DNA from: Reticulascus tulasneorum | Taxonomy: Eukaryota; Ascomycota; Sordariomycetes; Glomerellales; Reticulascaceae | DNA length: 64,000 bases | Assembly: GCA_001557505.1 (NCBI GenBank) | Contig: LSAX01000001.1 | Span: 4,588,001 to 4,652,000, forward strand | Direction: 5' to 3' | Shown: piece after piece, positions 33,243 through 42,523 of the stretch | Layout of the letters: each line of letters begins with the position of its first letter | Numbering within the stretch: position 1 is the first letter of the stretch | The notes under the pieces: generated by a model | What the model was told of the DNA's origin: nothing | The model's database searches: none | Seen by the model: only the letters and a program-made list of their open reading frames with translations | Made by a program: the position numbers and the translations under genes

Positions 33243-34736
33243 TCATTTTGCTGGCCCGCCCAGTATTTTCTTGTACAGATATTGCCCAAACTTTACGGCC
33301 GGCTCATCGAACATCTTCGTTGCAAGCTGCGCAACCCACAAAGTGACCGGCAGGAGGATCAAGTGCGGGACCAGAAAGCCCACCTCGAGCCCCAACGGGC
33401 CAGCCTTTGTCAGCGGCATCTTGTTCACCCAGCCCGGCAGATTATCAAGCTCCGACTGCTTGACCCAGCCCACCGCTGCGTATAGTCGATCCCCGAGTAT
33501 GCTGAGTACCGGGCCGTGAACGAGATAGAGCGCGAACGAAATGCGGCCAAGGTATTGGCAAAACCGCGTCTCGAAGAATCGCTTCAACCAGGGTATCCGC
33601 GGTATCGAGGCCACGAGGCAACTTGAGGCGATGGAGAGGAAGAACCACTTGTAGTCGTAGAACGCTTGAGGCTTCAGGAAGGAGGCGTAGTACCATCCGG
33701 GTTGTGCCCTCAAGTCCTCGAGCTTGGTTGTGAGCGATGGAACGCCACCGAGGTAAATTGCAATGAAGAAGAGGTGGTATGCGATGATGGTCTTCGCAGG
33801 CCGCAATCGTGCAAAGAAGTCTGGCAAATTGTCCTTCGCAGCCAACTGATCCAAGTCGCAGAGCATCATGCCCACGATGAACAAGGCGCCATACCAGCCG
33901 TCCACGATACAGGTGAAGTAAAAGATGAGTCCAGCTTCGCACCACAGCCTTGCGTTTCTCGTAGCCTTGGATAATGCAAGGAGAACGGTGTAAACGATAA
34001 TTGAGCCCTTCATCTCGATGGGTATGGACCACAGATGGACGTTGTAAGTGAGCCAAGGCTCGCCCCCGAAGTTGAAGATGAAGCTGAACTTTTTCAGCTC
34101 GGCGTACCAACTCCAAAGCTCCTCGCCAAAGCTGCCCTGAGGCTTGGTGTTTTCGATCCACAGACCGCCAAACGCGTGCCAGGTGCACATGTATATAAAG
34201 GTTGTGCCGATGATGGGTATGTACAGCCTGAGCCACCGTCTGAACAGAGCGGATGCAAGATTCTCGCTGAGCTTTTGCTGCTCCCCGGCGTGGATCAGGC
34301 TCATGGGCTTCGTGGACAGGACGTAGCCGGAGATGACGAAGAAAGTGGCGACGGCGAAATGGCCGCCGGAAAAGAAGTTTCGAACGCCGGGGAAAGCAGC
34401 AAAGTGGTAGTTCTGGCTGTAGCCGAATGCCGACTCGAATATACCATATTGGCTGGTTGCTGCATGTGCCCAGAGCTCATTATGGTGCCAGTACACCAGA
34501 AAGGCAGCAAAACCCCTCAGACCATCGAGATATGCTGTCGGCCGCAACTTGTCGGGCGGCGTCGCATGGCTTCGGGGCCAGAAGAAGGATCGAAGCCGTG
34601 CGAGACGCAGTCGTGATGATCTTCGGGGCTGGGTTGTCGACGGCGAATCCGACTCGAACTCGGGCTTCTCCCACCACTCCTGTTCCGCATCATCGCGGTC
34701 TCTGGCGCCCAGAACGCCTTCGTACTCGGCAGGCAT
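33243..34736 (-). CDS. Acyltransferase 3 (AT3) family membrane protein
   Basis: Polytopic membrane acyltransferase of the AT3/OafA type, expected to acetylate or otherwise acylate a carbohydrate or secondary metabolite. Intronless, 497 residues. The N-terminal 65 residues are hydrophilic and rich in acidic then basic residues. The family hallmark follows: RPTAYLDGLRGFAAFLVYWHH with the conserved His pair near 84-85, then FFSGGHFAVATFFVISGYVLS, RRWLRLYIP, LWSIPIEMKGS and YLGRISFALYLVHGP near the C terminus. About ten membrane segments are visible. It ends 212 bp from the convergent LPMO gene, without a functional link evident. Fungal paralogues are numerous and mostly uncharacterised. Confidence 0.9.
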   Translation of the reverse strand: MPAEYEGVLGARDRDDAEQEWWEKPEFESDSPSTTQPRRSSRLRLARLRSFFWPRSHATPPDKLRPTAYLDGLRGFAAFLVYWHHNELWAHAATSQYGIFESAFGYSQNYHFAAFPGVRNFFSGGHFAVATFFVISGYVLSTKPMSLIHAGEQQKLSENLASALFRRWLRLYIPIIGTTFIYMCTWHAFGGLWIENTKPQGSFGEELWSWYAELKKFSFIFNFGGEPWLTYNVHLWSIPIEMKGSIIVYTVLLALSKATRNARLWCEAGLIFYFTCIVDGWYGALFIVGMMLCDLDQLAAKDNLPDFFARLRPAKTIIAYHLFFIAIYLGGVPSLTTKLEDLRAQPGWYYASFLKPQAFYDYKWFFLSIASSCLVASIPRIPWLKRFFETRFCQYLGRISFALYLVHGPVLSILGDRLYAAVGWVKQSELDNLPGWVNKMPLTKAGPLGLEVGFLVPHLILLPVTLWVAQLATKMFDEPAVKFGQYLYKKILGGPAK

Positions 34737-35877
34737 TTTCCTACAATTACCAAAAGAAGGAACTTAGCGCATGCGCAAGCGTCACTGAACCCGGAATCGG
34801 TACATACAATTGAGATGTGGGCACGGTGCCGTCCTTCGCGTGAGGTCTGTTGCAGAAAGAATGTCACCAAATACTGGTTGATGCAGTGGTCGGGCCCCGC
34901 AAACGAAGCATACGCGACGAAGCAGCAGCGCCAACAGCCACTTTACGTGTCGATGCAAGTGTCGATGTTGTAGATACCTACGTAGTGGTATTCTGACAGC
35001 AGGCTAATAAGGTTGTCGAAGGTTACCCGGCACCAAAATGTCAACTAGCGATCGCAACAAAGCGTGCGCAGGGTACCATGGTCGAGGAAAGGAGAAGAAA
35101 GGAGCTAATAAAACATCCTAACGAGCAGGGTGGCTGCGGAGGATCGCGTGGGAGGGAGGGAGGCAAACCGGCGTGAAATCCTGCATGTCGTTCGATAAGG
35201 GGTTCAGTTCAGTTAGTTCGCCGCACTAAAAGGGGGGATCGCCCAGGCACGTGATGGTGGCGCTACGAAGCGTTGCGGCTGGGATGCCCGTCGCGTACAT
35301 ATGATTTGGTTTGGCGCAACGCGACTTGATTTCATTCGTTCGTCACCCATACATACATTCATATTATATTCTAAAGTTCAATATCCGAGATTTTTAGGTG
35401 AAGAGGTATGGAACCTAACGCGGAATTATATACCTGGCTGCTCGGCTCGCGGGGTCTCTGATCAGTTAAGTTAAAACGTGCTGTGGATTTACATAAACCC
35501 TACATTTGAAGGGACTGCCAAAAGTACCTTAGGTAGTTCCAAAGGGGTAGGTGCCCTAATAAAGCCCCTTGTAACCAAAGTCCCAACGTCCCAAAAGTGA
35601 CAGACTGTCAAAAGTGTCAAAAGTGCAAAGCCGGGGGTGTGATTCGATAATCTCCCCGCAAATTTCCTTTTCTCGGGGGGCAGCCCGAAATTGGAGAAAC
35701 TGGACCCTTATGTTTTGCCCACCATGCAGGGTTGTGGGCATGCCATTATTGCATGTCAGGTAAATAGAAGCCTGCCTTCAAACGTGCTGGCGTCAGTGAT
35801 TCGTAGCGTCGCTCAAATTGACGTTTGTCCCCGGCTACCAGGTCGCCTTCATTCGTACCTCGTACTAATTAACCTCT

Positions 35878-35917
<40 letters not shown>

Positions 35918-37003
35918 CCTACCAAGAAGAAATATGTAGCTCCACGAGAACAGTATTCTGCGGCCCTATGTATAGATTACCATCAAACATAAAATTCAAA
36001 GTTCGATAAAGCTAACACAAGATCCAAATTGGGATATGCCACACCCCGTCATTGGGCCTCTTTGCCACTGAGGATTACATACAAACCAGGTACATATTCA
36101 ACCCATCACCGCCACCCACTATGAATGCAAAGTAAGAATCACTCGGTCCGTCCCGACGCAGCGCGCAGGTGGGCTCATGGCCCTGTGGGTCTCGGAACCA
36201 TCTTACCATGCTGTACCCCATCCTAGCATACCAGTGGGGTGGATACCTGAGCGGATGCCAACATAACATACAGGGCGCCACTTGAATCGGTTGTTCATTA
36301 TGAGCACTGAATGACGTCGACCGTAAATGTCATTCAAAAAGGATTGAACGGGGTAGGTGCCCAAGGCGGTGCGCATTTGCGGCCTTGTGATTACGATTCT
36401 GCCAGGGACTGAGTCGGCTGATATTGGATGCAAGAAGGGTGCCTCGATACAAGACCAGGAAACAGAAGAGAAGGGAGTCAAGCACCCAATATTCCGAAGG
36501 AGAATCGCTTTCCTTCGAAGGCGGGAACCCGTTGACAACAAGGCACAGGATGGGGAAGACGGGAAGCGGACAGCGGCTGGCAATGCGAAGAGTATCACAG
36601 ACCTTCCAGAGCCTCCACCATATGTCGACCGCCGTAAGAGCTAGGCATGGCTCGCAAAAATAAGTGTAGCAGGCCGTGCAGACTTGAAGAAACCTCGCCG
36701 GCGACCAAGTAAGACATATAAAAGTATGTCCGGTGATCAGGGCGAGAACACGAATGCAGCTTTTAAGTTGAAAATACTAAAGTTATACAAAGAGCAGCTC
36801 TTCCACCTCGTAATTATCTCCACTTCTTCGACAAACGTGCCCACAGCACCGCCGTCAGCTGCGGCAGTGGCGGCAGTGGCGGGAGTGGCGGTAGACCCGG
36901 CTGCCTTGTACCCTCAATATGCACCTATGTACGAGTGTCCTGTCATCCGTCCTCCCAGAGCAACTAGGTTGAACACTATTCCGACCAGCTCCCTCGTATG
37001 TCC
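34737..37003. other. Intergenic region with CA microsatellite
   Basis: This contains the promoter of the AT3 gene (next to 34736) and the 3' flank of the small secreted-protein gene. A GTAGATACCTACGTAGTGG word near 34970-34988 resembles the TACGTA motif seen elsewhere. Short GGGAGGGAGGG tracts occur near 35150. No coding region was recognised; frames up to 158 codons (36684-37160) overlap the next gene antisense and are compositional. Confidence 0.5.
35879..35915. repeat. CA dinucleotide microsatellite
   Basis: About 18 uninterrupted CA units. It is in non-coding DNA and likely polymorphic. Confidence 0.95.
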
Positions 37004-37534
37004 TCAAAGGCAAATCTCTCTCCCGACATTATCACCACCGTACGCCTTATTGTACGACGGGACGAACACCTCCCCTCCTCTCCCGAGGCCGCACTGCTGC
37101 ACGATCCTCAACATAGCGTCCTCATACTCCTGTCTCCAACACCGGTTGGAGCTCTGGTAGTTGCAGAAATAGGCTACCGCGCTGCCCGTCGTGTATACAA
37201 CCGCAGTGCTGGCCGGGTAGTATTGCGCCGTGTCGCAGATGTCCTGCAGGTTCTCTTTGGCGATGGCGAAGTCGTTGATGTTGATTTGCCCGGTGTTTCC
37301 GCACTTCACCTGCGATTGGGGAAGTGTCGGCGGGTTCTGTTGCCGTCGATAGTTCGACCGCACGGTGCGCGAGTCGATTGATCGGATCAGGGCGGGTTCG
37401 CCAATGGCATCGCCGTTGGAGTCGAAGGGAATGGAGTAGACTCCCTCTGGGAGGTTGGCAGGCACTATGACTGCCTTGATGGCAGTGGCCTGGAGTAGGG
37501 CAAGGCCGAATAGGAGAACACCGCGGCAGACCAT
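37004..37534 (-). CDS. Small secreted protein, function unknown
   Basis: Single-exon gene for 176 residues from the ATG at 37534. A signal peptide (MVCRGVLLFGLALLQATAIKA) is followed by a mature chain with an N-terminal 55-residue variable part ending in basic RRQQNPP, then a compact domain starting QVKCGNTGQININDFAIA and containing NLQDICDTAQYYP, YFCNYQ, NRCWRQE and QQCG, with a terminal REICL. Six cysteines in this domain could form three disulfides. The RR site before the domain may be a Kex2-like processing point (inference). The pattern recurs in secreted proteins of plant-associated fungi, but I know no biochemical function. A TATATATA element lies 80 bp upstream. Confidence 0.8.
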   Translation of the reverse strand: MVCRGVLLFGLALLQATAIKAVIVPANLPEGVYSIPFDSNGDAIGEPALIRSIDSRTVRSNYRRQQNPPTLPQSQVKCGNTGQININDFAIAKENLQDICDTAQYYPASTAVVYTTGSAVAYFCNYQSSNRCWRQEYEDAMLRIVQQCGLGRGGEVFVPSYNKAYGGDNVGREICL

Positions 37535-37614
37535 ATTGCAGATTTGGTTTGAAATTTTCTGGAGCCAAGAATTCTTAGTTGAGGGTTCTGTAGAAGTACG
37601 ACCCCATGCTCTGT

Positions 37615-37622
37615 ATATATAG
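37615..37622 (-). promoter_or_regulatory. TATA box of the small secreted-protein gene
   Basis: TATATATA on the minus strand, 80 bp upstream of the ATG at 37534, fits a TATA-driven promoter with a short leader. Confidence 0.6.
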
Positions 37623-39339
37623 GAAAATCAAGGCCGCTGGTCTCCGATAACCCGGGGCGTTCACTTTCGCACTCACAATGGGCATGGCGCCAATATACAA
37701 CTTGGAAGACGGCTAGTATCGCCGAGACGGTAAGTCTTGCTCTCAGGGTCATTCGTTCTCCTTCCATATTGCAGCGAACCCCATCTGGGAAGGGGTCGAC
37801 GCTTTCACCCAACTACGTTGGCCAAGAATCCTCCACCTCTCATCTAATCCCCGGCTTCTGGAACGGGAGATTCACCCGGCTCGGAACCCCCTCGGAGGTC
37901 CTGGTTTTTCCCGTGTGGCTTGGTTGACCACTAGGAACGGGATATTTATAGCTGACCTGTCGACTTCGGCGCATAATGGCAAATAGATGGCAGAATATTG
38001 TGCCTAATCTGCCAAGTAAGCCGCATCCATCCGCCAACTCAACTTCCCGGCTGCTATCACGATGCTCCTTCCCAAATCGACAACGGAACCTAATTAGTTG
38101 ATGCAAAAAGGTCCTTTACTCTTCTCGCACTGTAAGGCACAGTCGTGAATTGGCGGCTGAGAGAGAACCAGGGACTGTGAGGTGGGCCTTTCCTGATGTA
38201 CGTTTCATTCCATGCTAAACTTTGACAGTGACTAGACCATGCTTGCAACTCCTGCTTCCAGGTTCGGCTCATAGCGAGCAGAGTGTCTGAGGCTGGGGTC
38301 GGAAAACATGAATTTGCTTCAACGTGCCAGATCGACATGCCCCCTGCTCCGCTCGGAGAGTTTAAGAAACAGCACCCCCCACTTATGCATGAAAGCAAAG
38401 AGCTGCCGAAGCCAACACGACCCTCCCCACTGTGAAGACATTTCCGATTATGATTGTCATGGTGTTGTCAGCATCGGGGAGTGTTGGCCGGTCCTCCACT
38501 TCTGGGTGCCGGTTAAGCTAAGAAAAAATTGGTGGTGGTTTTATAAGCATCTGGTAAGCATGAGGGAGTTCGAAGGTCCTCTAGTTCTGGGTGCCGATTC
38601 AGCTAAGAAAAACGATGGTGCCCAGCTCGATTTGCCGTGCCATCTCTTGCCACGAGCCCAACACTCGTCTCCAGACGTGGAAAGGCCTAAAACCGATGCA
38701 CATCGCCAATTTAGCTTTTAAAAGATGGCACGCACTTCTAGACCGCAGTAGGGCGGTATCACCTCAAATTCTTCAGGCTATAGACCTAAGAGTGGGTGCG
38801 TGGGTGCTTGAGAATTAGCCACGCCTCCTTTCTATGGATCCTACTGCAAGATTATTGCCGTGTGGCCCGGGGATGGTGGTGGGGACCTGCATCCATCCCG
38901 TCGAGATCTTCGGATTATCTCCCTCTGGAGGTCAGCACCTGTGTTGCTGTGCTCAAGGCTTGTGCCTGGCATAAACACGGCAGTCGACTGAATATGGAAA
39001 AGGTACCCGATCATCCACTCCCCACCTCCAGTGATCCACACGCGTTCTCATATTCAACCCCGGGAATGAAGGAAGCAAATAGGCATAATCGCATGGGTTC
39101 GCACAATACTACGTTGTAGAATCCCTGAACGTATGATGAGGGACTACTCGTGACCGGGGGCTATTGTTCAAACCTTGAGGCTGCAAAGCAAAGGCTCTAT
39201 CTCCTGGATCTGATTTATGCTTATCCTTGATGTAACCTAGAGTCATTGCAAGATATTATCGGTAGCCACAGTATATAGATCTCATTAATTATCTCAGGAG
39301 ACGGAGACTGGCGTCAAGTGTACATCTTCAAAAATTCCA
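37623..39339. other. Intergenic region without recognisable genes
   Basis: This lies between the small secreted-protein promoter and the 3' end of the amidophosphoribosyltransferase gene. A pair of similar 25-30 base segments (GGTGCCGGTTAAGCTAAGAAAAA near 38506 and GGTGCCGATTCAGCTAAGAAAAA near 38590) is an imperfect direct repeat 84 bp apart. Frames up to 137 codons show no domains. Confidence 0.5.
38506..38612. repeat. Imperfect direct repeat pair
   Basis: CTTCTGGGTGCCGGTTAAGC and TTCTGGGTGCCGATTCAGC, each followed by TAAGAAAAA, occur 84 bp apart in non-coding DNA. Both start after a CT-rich word. This may be a local duplication; its function is unknown. Confidence 0.55.
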
Positions 39340-41788
39340 CTATTTCTCGTGGAAGGTCAGTTCGCTTATGCTGTTATAAAGACTGTTAAATAGTTAATTA
39401 GTAAACGCTGAGCAACCGCAATGCCGATAACCACATACCTGATGTCTTCTTGGTGCTCTGGGGTCTGAATCCCATTGGCATTCCGGGAAGTGTTAGCTGC
39501 ATCACCCTCCAGTGGCACGTTTACAGGCCCGGAACTGGTAATCACAGTTCCCGTTTCGAACCTGTGATTACGCTTCCCACTTCGAAGCTCGCTCAGGTTC
39601 TCCAAATACCCCTCCGGCACCTCTGTGACATACTTGCCGCAGAAAACACCTACCTCAAAGTCTTCGACCTGGCTCGTACTGTCGGCCGCCTCAAGGCATG
39701 CGGCCTTCAACCCGTTCTTCCCGTCGAGGTCCTGAAAGATGACGTCGTCGGCACCGATATAGTCGGCAATTTGTTGCCGAGTCTTACCATGCGCGACCAG
39801 ATCTTTGACACCAGGGCTTAGCACAACGTACGGGCAACTTTAGTAAGATTAGTGTCTCATGGGCAGACTCTTACCGGCAGGGTCCGCAAGGTCAATGCCA
39901 TACTTTATGTACAATTAGCTTTGTTTTCAATTCAAGAAACAGTACTCAAACTTACGATATGCGGATGTGTGCATTCTGGAGAGCACGAAACGAAGACGAC
40001 GCGAGCCGCGCCAGCTTCCCTGGCCATTTGAACCTAGAGGATACACGTATCAGCGACGCCTCATTCAGGTAAAACGACAAGGAATCGACTTACGATTTGT
40101 CGTGATGTAGCTAATACGTTGGTCATCTTGAACCCATACTTTAAATAGGGCTTACTTACTGCCGCGAACAAGGCTGTCGTCCACGATAATCAAATTCTTT
40201 CCTCGGAACTCCGATTCAATAGGCGAGAGCTTGCGGCGAACACTCTTCTGTCGCAGGGCTTGCGTAGGGAGGATAAAAGTGCGGTGGACGTATCGGTTCT
40301 TGATGAGAGCAGTCACGTACGGCTTCCCCAGCTCGCTGGCTAAAGTAGCTGCCGCGATATTACTCGTCTATAGGCAGGAGGTTAGCTTGCATCATGTGCG
40401 TGCAGTCGATGCCTGCCGGGAGCATTATCTACCTCGGGAACTGGGATAACTATGGAAATCGGTTAGCACTCTCTGAAAACGAAGAGATCATAGCACAAGG
40501 TACCGGCATCGATCTCCGCGACCCCCTTCTCTCCAAGGACTTCCCTGATCTTCTTCGCCAACTTTTCTCCCATGTTTTGCCGGCTGCGGTACACGGAGAT
40601 GCCGTCAATACAAGAGTCTGGACGAGCGAAGTAGACGAATTCGAAGCAGTCTGGAGTGTAAGATTTCCTCTCGACGATTTGGCGGAACTTGAGGACCCCC
40701 CCTTTCTCAATGAAAACGGCCTGGCCGGGCAATACATCCACGATGTCACCGAAACCAAGCTGTTTCAAAGCAACGGATTCCGAGGCCATAAAGTAATCCT
40801 TCGCTCCAGGCAAGGTAGCAGAGGGTCGTGATCCAAGGCAGAGAGGGCGGATTCCATTGGCATCTCTGCCTCAAAGTTAGATTATGCAGACCAGAACAGC
40901 CGCACGTGGGATGCAACTTGCCTGAAGCCTAGGATTCCGAAGCCGGCAATCATCGCAGTGCATGCGAACGCTCCTTGACACTTTGAATACACATCATCCA
41001 GGGCAGTAAAGATGTCATCCGAGTTGGCACGAGTCTTTCCGAGCTTCTGAAGGCCATTTGCGAAGATGTTTAGACTAGAGGGCATGAATCAGTATACTCT
41101 GGTTCAGGTGTCAATATACACAAATAGCGATAACTCACAGGAGCTCTGAGTCCGAATCAGAGTTGACATGCCGGAGAGCTTCCTCATCCAGAAATTTACG
41201 AAGGTACTCGGTGTTTATGAGGTTACCGTTCACGCTCATCGAGATTCCAAACGGCGAGTTGACGTAGAATGGCTGCGCTTCAGACCTACAACCACCATGT
41301 CTGTTAGTGATCTTCAAAAAGTCTAGTTCTGAGGGCAGCACGTACGCAGACGACGTTCCCATAGTCGGGTAGCGCAAGTGCCCCAGTCCTGACGACACTT
41401 AGTTTCCACGTGAACATCTACATCGTGTCGGCTTACCCATATAGCCTGGCAGTTGTTGGATGTTTCTGCCCTCGGCAAAGACCTTGGCAGCCATTCCTTT
41501 GTTCTTGCACTGGTAGACTCTTCCGCCTTGGCATACCGTGATGCCGGCAGCGTCCTGGCCACGCTGATCCACATAGCCGTCGTTAGTGGCAGAAGCATCA
41601 AAACACAATGGAAAAAGAGCTACGGGGGGATACGCACGTGCTGCAGCAGGTAAAGAGCTTCATGCAAGTCGACGGCAGCCGTAGAGGCCTTCGTATCGCC
41701 AAGCTGGAGAGAGTCAGTATCCGCGGCCTAGCTGCATGCGGGTTTGAAGCAACGAGGAACGAACCAACAGGGCGGTAACACCACACAT
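39340..41788 (-). CDS. ade4: Amidophosphoribosyltransferase (first step of purine synthesis)
   Basis: Glutamine PRPP amidotransferase, cytosolic, forms phosphoribosylamine from PRPP and glutamine. Minus-strand exons: 41765-41788, 41638-41703, 41437-41563, 41346-41388, 41139-41285, 40922-41074, 40504-40865, 40433-40449, 40160-40367, 40094-40110, 39956-40033, 39875-39902, 39439-39802, 39340-39382. Coding length is 1677 nt (558 residues), matching the family. The protein starts MCGVTALL, so Cys2 becomes the N-terminal nucleophile of the glutaminase. [17 protein letters not shown] and SVNGNL follow, and then the PRPP-binding loop [13 protein letters not shown]. Two exons are 17 nt (encoding VIPVPE and TTSRQI). 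The intron at 40866-40921 is GC-AG (AG|GCAAGT); no GT donor keeps the frame. The last exon restores the usual EDISLYN ending. Frame and phase agree at all 13 junctions. Confidence 0.9.
40094..40110 (-). other. ade4: Second 17-nt micro-exon of ade4
   Basis: CTACATCACGACAAATC is bounded by ATTAG and GTAAGT. It completes the PRPP loop (RG-TTSRQI). Confidence 0.8.
40433..40449 (-). other. ade4: 17-nt micro-exon of ade4
   Basis: TTATCCCAGTTCCCGAG is bounded by CATAG upstream and GTAGAT downstream. It supplies the VIPVPE residues between DA and TSN, which are conserved in this enzyme. Without it the reading frame is lost. Confidence 0.8.
40866..40921 (-). other. ade4: GC-AG intron of ade4
   Basis: This 56-bp intron has donor AG|GCAAGT, a CTAAC branch-like word and acceptor GGCAG. 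It joins GILGFR to DANGIRPL in frame. Confidence 0.75.
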
Positions 41789-42523
41789 ATTCGAAATAAC
41801 CAAATGTATTAACTTAGACCTTTGGAATTCCGAGAAGCCCAGGATACGGAAAGAAAAAATTCCATCTAAGCTGGTGTGGGCCCTTTAAGCACCGGATGGT
41901 GAAGGTTCTTCCATAGAATGCACACGTGATATAAAAGACCAGATGTCATTCTCATTCGGGATCGGAATTACTACCAGTGTACATTGGCGCCTGTCAGCAC
42001 CAGCGCAGCCGTCTTGAAGTTTTGTGGGTCTTGCCTCTCTTCACCGTTGGTGAGATATTTGACAATCTGGATCGCAGATTTCTTGTCGGCGTACTCGAAC
42101 TGCGACATGCAGCAGAGGAGAGGGGGAGGATGGCAAATTTCATCTTCATTGACTCTTCCCTTGGAAAACAGCCCAGCTCGTCACGCATAAACTCCCGTTC
42201 AAGTAGGTGGCGGCTGGAGACAACAGAACATGGCACCAAGCGAGCATCTTCTAATCCATTTGCTATTTCAAATGCCGGGTATAGTACACAGTGAAAGATG
42301 TTTGTATCTTGCAAAGCCCGCCCAATCCCCGCTCCCCAAGGGCGTCCGCATCCACGCCTCCCGCCAATAGTGGCGAGAAACAAGCCCGTTCGAGAACACT
42401 ATGCACCCTGCATGTCAAAACCATGTCTTCAACGACACCTTACGCCAACCATAAAGTTCACTAGAGAAATCGTAACCCTTTTTGAATCCTTGCGACTGAT
42501 GCCTCGGCGCCAGTGTGACCGGA
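41789..42523. other. ade4 promoter region and kinase 3' flank
   Basis: Upstream of ade4 and downstream of the kinase stop. A single TGACTC word (42150-42155) resembles a Gcn4/CpcA or Bas1 core, which would suit amino-acid and purine control, but one 6-mer is weak evidence. No coding potential was recognised; frames here are antisense or short. Confidence 0.45.

Noticed and set aside
34035..34616. 193-codon open frame (+)
   Set aside because: Antisense to the acyltransferase-3 gene, whose family motifs are clear.
35879..35915. CA repeat as a CRISPR-like or telomere-like array
   Set aside because: A plain dinucleotide microsatellite with no spacers and no telomeric unit.
39366..39438. C-terminal read-through extension of ade4 ending at 39366
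   Set aside because: A GT-AG intron with a TACTAAT-type branch word removes this stretch and restores the conserved EDISLYN ending in the last exon.
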